This document shows, piece after piece, positions 41,405 to 54,770 of a DNA stretch of 64,000 nucleotides. How positions within the stretch are numbered: position 1 is the first letter of the stretch; each line of letters begins with the position of its first letter. The notes under the pieces are model-generated. The model was not told the origin of the DNA and did not search any database. It was given only the letters and a program-made list of their open reading frames with translations. The position numbers and the translations under genes were made by a program. The stretch is from Cloeon dipterum (taxonomy: Eukaryota; Arthropoda; Insecta; Ephemeroptera; Baetidae). The stretch lies in NCBI RefSeq assembly GCF_949628265.1, contig NC_088786.1, forward strand, positions 10,912,001 through 10,976,000. Reading direction: 5' to 3'.

Positions 41405-44400
41405 AATGAAGAGGAAGATGAAGAGGTCCTTTATCGCGCACTCCCGAACCTGAGAGGCAGTATTAGTGAACGAATGATATTAAGGATGTTAAGGATGACA
41501 AATTTCTAATTTTATTGATATGTAATATGTATTTATTTCTATGGACGGATGTACTCGTCTGAGTTAATACTTTGTGGAAACCGACCATGATTATGAACAT
41601 GATGATATTTTATTTCGCAATAAATTGACATTATACGTAACACTACGTGTGATTTTAATTCACGCCGCACTCCCACGAGCTGCCGAGCAAAATGAAAACT
41701 CGGCGCTCAAGCATCGACCGATCGGATTCTCGTGCCGCCTTTATAGGTGTACTTAAGGAGATTACTTGCGAATCGCCTCTCGTTTTTCCCATGGCGAATG
41801 AAGCGGCAACCTTCTTTTGGTATTCAGCGAACCGAGCGATGGAGAAATCCAAGCGCGTCAAGAAAAATTGTTTCCATATATTGCATTTCTCTGCGGAACC
41901 CTTTGCACGTCGTTCGCTCCCTCACGATGCGCGCTAGGCGCCCGCGTTTGTAGCTTGTCAGCGAGCCGCGTGTGGAGGCGGCGGCCGATTGAGAAACAGT
42001 TCGTATGCAACCGGCTCAACGCGCCTGCAAAGCGGGTCAGCCACCGGTTGCAATGCAGGGGCTCGTCTCGGGTTTCTCGGCCACGGCTGCCGCTGTTATG
42101 AGCTGCGAGGGCATCACCGCTAGGGTGCTCGCCCGCTGCCGAGAAAATTCATCGGCTCACAACCAACGCCTCCTTGGTTCATTCTCCGCCGTCTTTGCAG
42201 CTCAATGGTCCTATAGCTGCTGTCTACGAACTTATTAACTGGGCCTTCTAAAAAGAGGGCCAGGTTGTAACTGGGTTAACATTATAATTTTTCTAACCAA
42301 TTTTCACTAATAATTGAGGTTTCCTTGCAAAATATTTTTGAACCAATTTAGCCGGAGAAATTGTGAAGGGCTATTTTTGAAAACAGAAACACCCAAACAT
42401 AAATTTTACTGGATTAATATGGAGGGGCTTTATAATGGCATGGCATAATAAAATAGCCGTCGAAATAGATGTTTCTATTATAAAAAACCTTATGAACTGC
42501 AAAAGAGCTCTCTGCGTGAAATTTGCCGACATTGAGGATGAGTGGCTATTCGAAAAGAAATTGATATTAACAACTTTTCGTTTCCCTACTGTGCAGCAAT
42601 CTTATTGGGCTCCGCTGAACTCAGTTCAGCAGCAGTATTTTTCCTTCAAAACAATAATCATGCTATAGGGTAAATATTCTGGTGGATATTCGTTAACATC
42701 CTCGCCACAATGAATTGATTTTTCTTGGTTCCCTTCATAAAGTGTATTTCTTTCCTCCATTCTGCACAAAACAGACCCCAAATAAAATCAATAGAATCCA
42801 AAACAATCTGGCAACAAAGTGGCGGCCCCTTCCACAGTCAAATCCCAATCCACGAGTTCCATACTAAATTCGCGGCTCTACTAAACTTGTTTTTTACTCA
42901 TAAATCAAACACACTTCTTTCAAACTTTGTCTGCGCAGTCTCCGGAGATTCGTGTTTTTTTCTCATAGCAGCAAATTAGAACGAAATAATTGCGTTCGAG
43001 GACAAAGGCCAGAGCCGGCGGTGTTCGGCGAGGCGCGAAACTCGGCTGGCCAAGACACGCGGTTGGGCGCGGCGAGATTTATTTATCTCTGCAATCGCTT
43101 TCGCAGGGCTGAGTTACGAGTGAAATTGATTTATTGCGTTCGCAGCGAGAGGGAAAACAAAAAGTGTCTCCAATGAGTCGCATATGTATAAACGTGTATA
43201 GCTGGCTGGCCTCTCGCCTCCCTGCCGAACACGCACACGCGTCTCTCTGCGCCGATGCTGCCTCGCTTTTAATGTTGCAAATGTTTTTCACTTTCAATCC
43301 GTTTGAATTATTTATAACCGGTGGCGGAAATTGCTGCTATTCAAGCGTCAGACGCCGTTTCTCGTTGCTTCATTCGTTTGTTCGGTTACTCGCACAGCAG
43401 ACCGATCGAAATTTATTTCAATTTGTTTGTGCGCAGCACTGATAATTTTTTTCCGCAATACGCGCGCACCGAACACGAGATCGAACTGTGTACTCGCTCG
43501 ACTCACGATTTTTTGTTTGTCGCGATGACGTTTTCGACTGCGCTTCAATACTTGTCACTACGAATATATCAGCGTGTGTAGTGGGCAGTGGAAAAAAAAT
43601 GAAAAATCAGTAGTAAATTTTGAATTTTGAACACACAAAGAAGGCACACATGTGATAATGAAAATCCAAATATCATAAATATAATCAAAATTACCCAGCG
43701 CTGTCAGTCAGCGTAAGCTTAGCTTTAAAATAATTGGTGTGGAACTAAATGATTCCCACGCAAACTGGTGCAGTAATTGTGTTTACCTTGCTTTTGACGT
43801 CGTACACGTTTGGTCGGTATCCCAGCAGTTTACACTTTACATGCAAAATTGATTAAAGAAGATGACGAGCAATTTAATGAAGCCTTGCAGCTTCCCACAA
43901 AAACTTTTATCATGATTAAATCTACTCATGGCGTTTCAGTCCAGCGGATGAAGTAGACCTTTGAGAGCACATAATTGGCTTTTAAAGTTTTTGTTCTGTT
44001 TAAGTTTTTGTGAGACTGCAAAAAATGTACAAAATAATTTAAGGCAAACTAGCGTGGAGTTTTCATGATTGCAAGTTAATAAATCTCGAACAGCGCTTCG
44101 CTCTGTGTATGTTTGCCTTAACTTTTTGCTTTGATGAAGAGAAGGAGGAAAAATTAGAATAAATGTAGCTTTCCCGTCTCCAAAATTATTTTTTCGCTAG
44201 TTTAGTTTGCTAATCCTATAGAGAACAACATTTTTGCACGTCCCTTAAGCAGCAAAGCCGGTCGTTTATGCATGCCGCGTTAACAGAAAAAGCGAGAAAA
44301 CAAACTTCCAAATATCAAATATCGTTTTGTCAGAGGCAAGTAAGCCTTATCAGTAGGGAAAAGCAGCGTGATAAATCGCCTTTGCCATCCGCGTGTGCAG

Positions 44401-44526
44401 AAAAATAGACTGCCTAAACAATATCTGAGAGCCGGAAAATACTCAAAATCGATTTTATATCAGGCGACACACCCTCGCACTCACTAGTCAAGTTGTTTTT
44501 ACTTTCCTCCAAAATGAAATATAAAA
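41405..44526. other. ABCG5-like 3' region and gene-free DNA before the SAM-domain gene
   Basis: A poly(A) signal for the ABCG5-like gene lies at 41619-41624. The rest has GC-rich islands at about 41640-42240 and 43000-43560 within AT-rich DNA. Open frames in the islands (for example 42005-42238, plus) have no recognisable domain. I looked for ankyrin-repeat exons on the plus strand here and found none. Confidence 0.5.
41619..41624 (+). terminator. Poly(A) signal AATAAA of the ABCG5-like gene
   Basis: A canonical hexamer about 215 bases after the stop codon. Confidence 0.5.
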
Positions 44527-47500
44527 ATGTGCTTTTGTTGTGTTTCACAGGAAATGCGAGTGATCGAGAGCGGCGTGTGTTCAATCAAGGAACTCGATCT
44601 CGACGCTGAAGCCATCCTCGCCTCGACAAAGTAAGCTTGCTCGCTCGTTTGCCCGGGCCTTTTTTCGCGTGTGTACATGTGACTGACTTACTGACTGACT
44701 TGGCTGCGTTTGGAATTTCAGAATGTACGACCCGGCTATATCGACAATTCTGATGGGCATCGGGGCGGAAGAGACAATCCCCTTATTTGAGAAAGCCAGT
44801 GTGACAATGAAAATGTTCCTCCTGCTGACTGATGACGACTTGAAGAATATTGGCGTCAGCCTCTCTCAATCTCGCAGGGAAATTCTCGCCGCCATCAAGA
44901 ACTTCCACTTGAAGGACTGGGCTGACGAGTCGATGCCCTCCATGCAGGGCATTCCTATTAGGTAATTGATATTGCTTGCGAGCCGGCGACTAGCTGGCTT
45001 AATTATTTTTCCATTAGAAGATACACACGCAGCAGCTTCTGCCTCCAACAGACTTTGTTTGCGGCTTTTGTGCTCGGAGAGAAAACCTCTTGTTTCTTTA
45101 ACTCGACCTCCTTCTGTATGTACTTCTCCGCGCATCAAGTAAATTTAAATTGCGCCACAGGCACCCCCATGATATGCATCGGGGAAGTGAAAACAGGATA
45201 GATTTATAGGCGTCTGCCTTGGTGAGAATTTACTTTTCTGAAATTAATGGGGAAACCGCCCGCCCCTGGCTGAAGAGTGATTGCGTTTGGAACTGCGCGC
45301 GCTAAACGGTAATTTTGTTTGCGAACAATGAAAACTCGCGATAAAAATGCCACCGAAAACGCTCTGCTCAACGGCCCGCACTAAAATAAACACTATATAT
45401 ATGGTGATTGATCGACTGTGTCAAACGCAATCCTGATTCACTCTGCCCTGAAGTCGGTCTGCAACAACTGTTCCAATAACCGCCCACTGCCTTTCATTAA
45501 ATGCGAATACAATAAAACGCTTTTGCCGGGTGACATTGATCGCGACTAATTAAAACACACATGGCTGCCGCAAATTAACGTTATTGATTTCCTCTTCATA
45601 ATATATTCGGTTGTGGGTGGCCGTGTATCTGCTGATCCTTTTGTTGATAGCGAAACCGCGTTCGCCCCACTGAGCCGAGTTGGGTTTTGGCCTGTGCTGC
45701 AGGCCCGAAAAAAATGCCGGGCTTAGTGCGGCGGTGGTGCTTGCTGGCCTGAAAGAAAGCACGACATTGGCGTATTCATGCAGTGTGCAAGGGCAGAATT
45801 TCTGGCGGACACTCCATTCGCTCTGGGGGAAGTTTCTGATCCTAGAGCCAAACACACAATTCATTTCCAACATATTTTTATGTCGTTCGGATTCGTATCT
45901 GAATTTCTTGGTCTTTTCAATTAATCAATCGTAAAGTACGGGGCTTAAACACATTTCTTAGAAATTCATGGATGTTACGTGCAACACATACGATTTAACC
46001 TTTTTTATTTAACTGGCTTCATTGCACTACCCCGCAGGGATCTCTGAAATCGAACAGTCTCCCCTCCTGCTAGATAACTCCCTAAGGACCACTCACGCCA
46101 TCTTTCTAGCTAGCTAATCCGGCTGAGAGTGGCTGTACCAGTTTGTGGTGAAAACACGGCACATTTTCATGCGCGAAATTGAAAACTGATTTGATTTATC
46201 AAAGCAATGGACTATCGAATTATAAAAGTACATTTTCCTTCCCACTTGCTAAATATTTTTACTCTGTAAAAATGTAATCAACTGAGAGTAAGAAAAAAAT
46301 GGAGAGGATGTAGACTATAAATCCTTTAAGTTAAAATCAGAATAAACCATTAGCGAGAAGAGAAAAGCGCCACAATTTCACACAAGTGCGTCTTTACTGG
46401 GGAGATGGAAACTGTGTCTGCTGTACATTCCTTGAGTGAGGGTTAACGGCGTGGAATGGGAAGGCATCTCGACCGAGTGGCTTCCGCTGACTCTGAGTTG
46501 CAAATTAAAAATGTTCAGAACTATTTCAAATGACTGGAAATCAATCTGTCTTTTGAAACGTGTGGCACTCAAAGAATTGCCTTCGAAGCAAGACATCAAG
46601 CTAAGGCAGATAAATTTTTAACGCATGGCTTCTTGAAAGAACGGAAATCAAGATTGGCAACGGTCGAAATACCGAGCCATTTCCAGCCAACTTATTGCCC
46701 TGCACAAATAGTGGTGCGACAGCAGGCCGAGTAAAGGGCCCCTTGTGATATCCCCATTGCTATATCCTCTCCATTTTTCTGATCACACACACACACTCTC
46801 TCTCCAGGCGGCTGTGAAAGTATAGTAAAGGAGGAACGAGCACTTTATTTTTAGGGGCCAAGAGTCACGTCCGAATATTTATTTCGGTCACAGTTTCCAG
46901 GAGGGTCTCACCATCACAATGAATTCCCTGAAACAACTGCAGTTGCTCGCCAGCTCCTTCAAATACGTGTCAGACGGACTGCAGCGCAATTCGCCACCTG
47001 TGCCTGTAAATAAAGACGTGCCGGCGACCGTGGTGCTGTGCAAATGTATCGACGCAGCCATCACTGTGAATGAGCTGCTCGGAGCGGAGATGCACGCTAT
47101 GAAAGCGCTCGTAAATCAGGTACGTTTAATAATGCCGCGCCTCCGCCTTTATGCAACCAGCCGAGCGGAGCATGTTTGAATAATAATAATAAAGCTACCG
47201 GCAGCCTTTGTTCGACGCCTGGCTTATTTTGGGCGGGCAGGTCTTGCCGGTCCTTAATTTACGACGCTCGAGACGTGAAAGGAGCGAGTTGCAAGCGTTG
47301 AGACTAACGAAATTTTGAGTTCTAATTTATTAAGTGCTCTCGTCCCTCATTTAAATATCGTTTTCAAGCTCACGTTTTTCTCTGCGAAAGGTGTTTTCCG
47401 CGAAAAAGTAATGTATTAAATCATCAGCCGCTGCTTTTTACGAGGTATGACGATTGAAGGGGACAATTTTGCAGAGGTGTTTTCTGATGAAGTTGAGCTG

Positions 47501-50500
47501 CCCTAGAATTATTTTCAAACGTTAATAAATGAGGGAGCGAATGCAACATACCATCCAAAGAGATAGATTCCCTTCACTACATCCCTGGTACCATAATTTA
47601 AATTTCATTTAAAGGAATTGTTTTTTGGTGGGTGGCACAAAGTAATTGCCACACGAAAGAGAAAGTTAATTGTGAAAAGCATGGTATAAGTCAAAATTGC
47701 AGCTAAGAGTCAACCAGAATTTACCCAAATAGTCGGTCGACGTTACTGTGCAACCCTGGCTGCCACTTTTATTTCCAATTATCTTGAGTTATCGAGCTAC
47801 CAAATTGACACTGAATGTGATGAGTCAGGAGTTTTGAGTTAGGATTAGTGGAGTATTAGGGGTTTAATTCTATTTGTTGACCCTAGCTCGCCCTCTCTCT
47901 TGTCTTACTCTGCGCTGGGTCCAGCAATAGATTTTCTATCCATCGAGAACTTGACAGCCAGAGTCTTGTGCCTTTGCACGTAGTGAACAATGCGTTGAGA
48001 AAAGGCGGTGGCTCTTCCTTTTATTGACCGAGCAGGACGGCAGCCAAGTGAGCAGAGAGTGGACCAGAATTCGATATTATAACAATTAGATTCCGCCCGG
48101 GCGTTGCTACTCGAAAAAGATTTATTCTAAGTGTCACGACAGAATTTCAGCATGTACAAAAAGGTGATTTTATACGTTGGTGGTTGTCTTCAATAAATAT
48201 AATATTTTTGTTTTTCAGCAAATTAGCATTGAATTTCAGATTCAGACACGATGCAAAATTACAAGAAACGAACTGCAATTTAAAAATTTGAAGCTATAGA
48301 TTTTTGCGAATTTTCTAGTCCATGTCTTCATCTCTAGAGATAAGACCCTCTGCTTGTCTAGTGACAAAAAGTAGCGCTTAACATGAGCGCAATTTCCGTA
48401 GTAAAAAGTCGAGTATAGTTCCTCCATATATTTGTAAAGTTTGCTCTTTAAAAACTAATTTTTTGCAACTACATACAACTCTTAAGCTATAAAATTCGGT
48501 CATCGTCTGCCCTTACAAATTGTTCCAAGATGACGAAGGAAGAGTTCCTAGGCGAAACATAAAAGTGGCACACTCGGTTAATTAGTTCGACAAGTTCCGC
48601 AACACGTTGCGCGTCTCGTCTTCATTCAAGCAGAGGAAGCCCGGCCATTTTTGCCTTTTCCGCTTTTTTTGTTCCATGTCTGCTGCAGAGACTCGCTCGG
48701 AACGCGGCTTTAAAAAGTTGTCTTAATTTTTCACGCAGTACAGCGGCAACGGCGGTGGAGTGCGAGAGAAAAACGATAAGAGCGCTTTTTGCTCTTTCCG
48801 TGGAGCGAGAGACTATTTGCATTTTTCCCAGGTCTGCAAACACAACCCATGCTGTCGGGCTTCTGGCTTTTTGCGCCGGCAGACAACAAATAATGGAATG
48901 CTCCCCGGAGCCTAGTTTAAATTCCCAAATCTCGACAATATATGCATAAAACCGTGATAAACGTTTCCAATTAGCAATTATGCAAATTAGAGTGGCGGCG
49001 AGCCGCGTTGCTGTGATGCACAAGCTGCTCTCTCTGCGCGTCGGTTATTTTGCCTGGCACTCCGGGCAACATCAATCAGCGCCTGCCTCCCTTCGTTCGC
49101 GAATATCGCCTCCCTGCGTGCAGCGAGCCAACCAGAGTCGTCGGCAAAGTGCTGTCACGAAGGTGCGGTCTAGAGACGGTCTCATTTAAGAGGCACCCGA
49201 ACAAAAACAGCCCCGGCAGTCGTCTCCTCCAAAAGTTTCGACTAGAGGCAACCGGATGAAATTCACTTAAGCCTGGCGCGTGAAATGGACTTTCTATCCA
49301 GTGGCCGCGTCTAAGGAAGGGCTTGTTTTTAATGTTAGATTCGTCCAGGGACCCGGGTCTGAGAGAAAAACTAACAAAGTTCATTACCAGAGGAGCAGAC
49401 ACAAAAGCACAGTTCTCGACGCCCTTATTAAATGCTTTTCTTTCAGGCCATTTTACCTGGCTGAAGCGAATTGCACGTGCTGAAATGCAAATTTCATTAA
49501 TGCTTTCCCGGAATAGCAGGAGGAATATTAATTTCAATATTTACATTCTTTGGCTCGGTCTTCCTCCGTTACGCTTCATAATGAATGTAATAATGACGAT
49601 GGAACGTTTATTTCTCTCAAATGTAACACTACACTTTGATATTCGAATTTTACGAGGGTAAAAAATAGGCATTCACTTTAGAAAGAAAGTACTAGATGAT
49701 GTTGTTTTTAAATACTAGCTTCAACATAATTTTTTTCGCTCTTTTACAAGCTCTTTTTAAATAAATATTTCCGGGAAAATTATCTCATACCATATTAATT
49801 TGCTCGTTTATGAAAAGTAATCAGATATTGTGTCAGCAGTGCTGTTTCTCTGGTAACTGGCAAAGAATAGCATCTGAGTGAAATATTGTAACGTCTCTTT
49901 GTTTTATCTAAGCGTTTATAGGTAACTTTTTACGCATTATTATATGTAGCATTGCTACGAGCGAAGAAGAAATCTCACGAAAAAAATACCACCAACCTTT
50001 TCCGCAGTAAATTTAAAATTTCATAATTTTACAAAACTGACATGTTTGGGATATGGATCCAATTTTATCCCTGAAACTTGAGTTCTTATCAAAGCAATGC
50101 GTAATTTACAAATCTGAGGAAAGTTCTTTGACTTGCAGACATGTTCATCGTAATGTATGTCTGGCTAACGACTTGCCTGCAGTGATCACGGTAAAGTATT
50201 GAGCGAACTCTCGCAGCGTAAACTTTGCTCAGAGGTGAAAATGGCACAAAGCAGGATTATGATAAAAAAAACGGACGCTGGCACGCCTATTGTGTGATAT
50301 TTCATGCAGCACTACATTTTTTCGTGTCAGAAACTTTTCAGACTGGTATCTGGATGCGCGCATTGATAGATTTCGAACTGATCGAAAGCGACCTTTCAGA
50401 ATGCTGTGGGATCAAATTTTGCCGCATACTTTTACTCGATTGGGTTTTTGTTTTTAAAATGTTAAAAAGTTGTGCGCCCAACAAATTTCACACTCGCAAC

Positions 50501-52630
50501 GCATTTACAGAGGAAATAAGACAAAGAGATATCCCATTTCGATATTGCGGTCGGGTTCTCTATCATTATCATAAAACGCGATACAGCAGCAGGAGTTGAA
50601 GCCTGCAGAGCATGAACCAGTTTGCATACTTTCCGCCCGCTCGTCGCTAAATCAGAAACGAAGCGGCAGCGTGCTCGTCGCCCTAAATGAGACCGCCAGG
50701 GTGTAATGAAGGTGTGGTCGTTTGAAAGAGTTCAAAATGTATGTAGGGCAGAGCAGCAGCAGCAGTATAGCGGGCGGTGCGCTGTGTTGTCCCCCGCGAG
50801 CGCGTTTTAATTTATACACGCTCGTTTAAAAGCAAGCGAAACCGCCTGTGCTTTGGCTCGTTGTGCGGCGAGGAAAGAATTCGGTCGCGTGTGCACAGCG
50901 AAAGCGGCGACACACATACACACAAACACACACACAGAGGGTAGAAAGAGAGGCGCCTCACCCTCTCGGCGCGCGTTTTAATTGGTAAAAAGCAGCGTGC
51001 GCGCGAAAGCTGAGGACGAGGCTGCACACGAGACGATTTGGCGAGGGAGCAAAAGCCGCCAGGGTTGCCACAATTCGAAATATTTCATCGGAATGTGTGC
51101 TGCATATGCCTTTATGCTACCTTTGCGACTTCAATTATGCTCGCAGTCCTCAAGGATTGTTACCTTATTTGTTTTATGATTATGTACAGTTATTCCGGCT
51201 GGTTTGTTTGCTTTCCTTGTTTGCTGTGAAATTTATGGAATCTGCCTATATGATATTTGCTCTGAATAATTGCGTTCACGTTTCACAAACGGTAATAGGA
51301 ATGAAATATAGATCATCATTTCCGTAGCAGCAACAATTTGTAAAAATTGATAAATTTTAGACGTAGCGTTGAAAGCATATCTTGCGTTTAATACATTAAT
51401 TTCCGTAGTTATAACTCAAAGAATTTTGCAACTGTTGCAAAAAAATTTTCTCGGTTCTTCTATAAAAGTGGTTAGTTTAGTGACTCGAATTGCTCAAATT
51501 GCTCGACGGGCTGGGAGGCGCACCGGCGCCGACTCGCTACTTGCTGGTTTGCACCTTTCCAGCATGCGTGATTTGGCTTCACGGGACAAATGTCTAGCGT
51601 TTCAATGCAGTCCTCGGTGCAGAGGCAAGTGGCCCTTCAGTGGGCTGGGTCCCTGTGCGGCCTGGTGCGCCCATGTTATCCGTTCGCGGTGTTATTGGGA
51701 CCCGGGTTTCAGCATTCGTGCTAGTGCAGTGCGCGCCCTTCCCGGTCCTCGGACGGACAAGGATAAAAAGAGCAAAAAAAAACATATTTTTTACACCTAC
51801 TTGGCCCCTTTAAAGTGCCAAAGTTAAGTTTCAAATAATCCGCATACCCTAGAGCAAATTTTAAGCGCAAACCCAAAGGAAATTTGCGCGTTTTCCTTTG
51901 GAGATAGTAATTGGGTTTTTTGTATGACGAACTTGAATCCCCTTTCCCGCAAACTTCACGGCTCACCTCAGCTCAAAGCTAATGTTGGCGTGGTTAATCT
52001 GATTAATTATGCAATAAGTCTTATTACCCGCGCGTGATGAGGTCAAAATTAGCTTTGCCTGCCTTTGATGCCAGCCCGTGCTAATCAAAGATTGACGAGC
52101 AGCGTTGCATTTGTTGCCAGGTGGAATTTGGCAACCCTATAGCTGCAGGGGGGGGGGGGGCTGTTCAAGTGTACGCACTCTTGCAGCCAGGCCCGGGGAG
52201 AATGCTCTGGCGAATATTATGGAGAAAATTAATTAATATCGCTGCATGCATTGATCGATAAAAAGAAGAGTCTGGCCTTGCGCGGCCGACTTAAAATCTT
52301 TAACGCGACCGTTCTCGGAGCAAAAATAATGTGTCGAAAAAAGAAGGCGCGTCTTCGTTGGCGCGTTGGCGCAGTTATTACATTATTAAATCTCGCAAAT
52401 TGCATATCGTTCCACCCGCTCGGCTCGTTCCAACTCGTGTGTGACATGAAATATTTTTGCAGATGCACCCGGCGCAGGGTGACGATGCAGAAGCAGATTA
52501 CATCCCCCCGGCTCCACGCCCGAGGCCAACAAACAGCAGATTCGGCGGCTTCGCACTGACGGCGATTTCCCTGGCACTGCTCGCCGCCTACGCTGCCGCC
52601 AAGACCGATTTCCTCTTCAAAAGCAATTGA
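44527..52630 (+). CDS. SAM-domain, C-terminally membrane-anchored protein, GASZ/ASZ1-like (5' end uncertain)
   Basis: Exons supported by phase: (44527 or further upstream)-44630, 44722-44961, 46894-47119 and 52463-52630. Counting from the in-frame ATG at 44527 gives 245 aa; ATG 44554 is an alternative. The acceptor CAG at 44548-44550 may instead be real, with missing upstream exons. About residues 36-90 form a SAM domain (ISTILMGIGAEETIPLFEKA, then MFLLLTDDDLKNIGVSLSQS and REILAAIKNFHL). A helical segment follows (MNSLKQLQLLASSFKYVSDG, later ELLGAEMHAMKALVNQ), then a Pro-rich linker (IPPAPRPRPTNS) and a terminal hydrophobic helix FALTAISLALLAAYAAA with a short KTDFLFKSN tail. SAM, helix and tail anchor in this order match the C-terminal half of GASZ/ASZ1, a mitochondrial-surface piRNA-biogenesis protein, but its ankyrin repeats are not found. 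SAM domains of ANKS proteins are also similar, so the family call is tentative. A poly(A) signal lies at 52732. Confidence 0.55.
44962..46893 (+). other. 1.9 kb intron of the SAM-domain gene
   Basis: No coding exon with homology was recognised. The acceptor at 46893 (GGTCACAG) was preferred over the stronger-looking TTTCCAG at 46900 because only the former keeps the downstream frame open after exon 44722-44961. Confidence 0.5.
51497..51707 (+). repeat. Diverged dispersed repeat, copy 2 (intron of SAM-domain gene)
   Basis: Shares ordered blocks with 20933-21120, including CTGGGAGGCGCACC, ACTCGCTA versus ACTCGCCA, TTTCCAG, CATGTTAT versus CATGTAAT and TTGGGACCCGG versus CTGGGACCCGG. It lies in the same orientation. 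Boundaries are approximate and the family is unknown. Confidence 0.65.
52148..52160 (+). repeat. G13 homopolymer
   Basis: Thirteen consecutive G residues following CTGCAG, in the long intron of the SAM-domain gene, about 300 bases before its last exon. Confidence 0.95.
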
Positions 52631-52731
52631 GCTGAATTGCACGTCAAATAATAATTGAGATGTTTAATTTCAAGGCAAATATTTGGTGAGAAATATTCAG
52701 TGTTTGCTTGTCTGTCAAATAGACGTTGGCC

Positions 52732-52737
52732 AATAAA
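52732..52737 (+). terminator. Poly(A) signal AATAAA of the SAM-domain gene
   Basis: A canonical hexamer about 100 bases after the stop at 52630. Confidence 0.5.
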
Positions 52738-54159
52738 TTTATTCTAGTAGAAAAATAAACGAGTGCTCCTTCTCTCAGCTTACACTTTCTTGCGCACCCT
52801 ATTTTTTGCCCTCGGGCCACGTGCAATCAAACTGGCTGTGTCCGTCTGACTGAGCGAGCACGCCAAGCTGGCTGACCTCGACAATGCGTCGATGTTCCGC
52901 CCTGCTGCCAACCAGCCCGCTCCCACGAGGCAGAAAGAGAAGAGTGCCGCTCGCCAAAAACTCTCTCTTTCGCCCACATTCTATTCTCCCCTGTGTGTCA
53001 AATGAGTAGGCTCTGGGATTTTAGGCAAATTTTCACGCTTCCCGCGGTCTATGAATGTCAGCAGACAAAATTTTTAACACGCTGTGAACCACTTTTTGTC
53101 ATTTGCCAACTAGACGTGTAAGAGGCAGCCGCAGGCTGATGCATGGTTAAAAGCTTTTTCTAGACTCTGTTTGAAACTGACACGTCATTGCAGAAACCAC
53201 ACTTCATTTGCAGTTGTAAGCAATCTCTACTTGCTGCGCACGAGTACGCAGCTTTATCACGCAATTCAAATGTGAATAATGCGAAATCTCAGGTCAAGTA
53301 GGGACCTACAATTCTCTAGGAAATATAAATTTATCTTGCACAGAAACAGGAAACTCTAGTTGATATTTAAGCGAAAATATACCTTGCTTTTATCAATTGT
53401 CTTGGTGTACTTGCGTTTTAATTAATATTCAAACAATTTTTATAAACCATAAAAAGCATCTCGTCTTAATTAGAGAAAAGAGCCAGGAAACTAAAAGATA
53501 AGGTTTATATTTTTTCTTGATTCTGCCTCACGCTGAAACGGTTGTCTGTAAGTAAAGCGAAAAGGGCTTGTAAATGACGCAGGATTTAACAGAATGCGGA
53601 AATTACTTGTTTTGACTTTGGAGAGCATGATGATTTGACGGGGGAGAAACAGAATAAAATAATAATGAAAACGTCTCAAAGCTCAAAGGATGCCTTTTTG
53701 CATTTACCTTTCTTTCTACATTCACGCAGAAAATGCCTCTTCTGACTTTTTGCACATGCCACATTTTCAAATGTGTAATATTTATCATGTCAAAACTTGT
53801 TTGCAAATACTCTTTTAAATTAACATTTATTTTTCGCCATCACATTTGAACATTTCCCTTTACTGCAGCGAATTGCAAAAAAACATACATCAAACTTGAC
53901 TTGATATCTAATGCTTAACTGAATTTTAGAACAAATCCTTAGTATACTCGACTACAGCTCTTAATTGTTTCATGATTTTTTACATTTTAATAGTTGCATA
54001 GTTCTATGATGCATCCTATGTCATTTCATTAATGTTGGCTCATATTAAAAAATTATGGTAACCTCTGCCTTAATGAGTTGTCATTGAATAGGAAATCAAA
54101 TCATTAACGTGCATGGATCACCACGTTTGCTTACTCTCAATGATTCAGGCCAAGCAGGG

Positions 54160-54184
54160 CTCTCTCTCTCTCTCTCTCTCTCTC
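54160..54184. repeat. (CT)n microsatellite
   Basis: About twelve uninterrupted CT units. Confidence 0.95.
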
Positions 54185-54731
54185 GCAATCTCAATTTTGC
54201 TGCAGGTTAGTGGCTGCGGCTTTAAATTCAATTGGTGCAAACAATCGGGGCTGCCGAATTGCCTGGGACTTTCTGAGGTTGGGGAGCGGCTGCAGGCCAT
54301 AGATTTCGACTCGTAGATATACGCGCCGTGATTCCTCCAAATCCCATCCAACGGCGCCTATCTATCGCATGATTCACCGGCTAGAGAGAGTCGTAAAGGA
54401 GATTTATACAGGGTAGGCAACCTGCTCGACGCCCGTTTCGCGCAAAACTCTTGTCAATTTCACAACAATAAAACTCGAATAACGCCCTTGCTGCTTACGC
54501 CAAAACGCTGCGATTTTCGCCTTTTTCCATCTTTATGGCGTCTCACTTTTCACGGTCAAATGAATTATAGCTTATGTGCAGAAGCGCTCGTTTCATGGTT
54601 GGGAAATTCTCGCCTCGCGCGAAAATTGCTATTTAAGCTCGTAGATTTCCACGTTTAAAAGGGTTTTCACGGCTTTTAGTTAGCAAAACGGAAAGCTTAC
54701 GTGAAACCCCAAAATTAAACTTTGCTTTTAT

Positions 54732-54770
54732 TTCTCTCTCTCTCCCTCCCCTCTCTCTCTCTCTCTCTCT
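54732..54770. repeat. Interrupted (TC)n microsatellite
   Basis: TC units with a short CCCTCCCC interruption, about 39 bases in all. Confidence 0.9.

Larger units (their letters stand above)
47120..52462 (+). other. 5.3 kb intron of the SAM-domain gene
   Basis: This is far longer than other introns in the window. It contains GC-rich islands (about 48600-49300 and 50600-51080), a dispersed repeat (about 51497-51707) and a G13 run. Open frames on both strands here (for example 48622-49023 and 49076-49537, minus) show no domain and overlap the islands. Additional small exons cannot be excluded. Confidence 0.45.

Noticed and set aside
42005..42238. Ala-rich plus-strand frame considered as a missing 5' exon of the SAM-domain gene
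   Set aside because: No ankyrin consensus and no donor site compatible in phase with the exon at 44551.
49076..49537. 153-codon minus-strand open frame in a GC-rich island
   Set aside because: No domain, composition like translated noncoding DNA, and no supporting splice context. A neighbouring frame at 48622-49023 was rejected for the same reasons.
51369..51827. 152-codon plus-strand open frame
   Set aside because: It covers the dispersed repeat copy 2; the other copy carries stops and no similar protein, so coding is unlikely.
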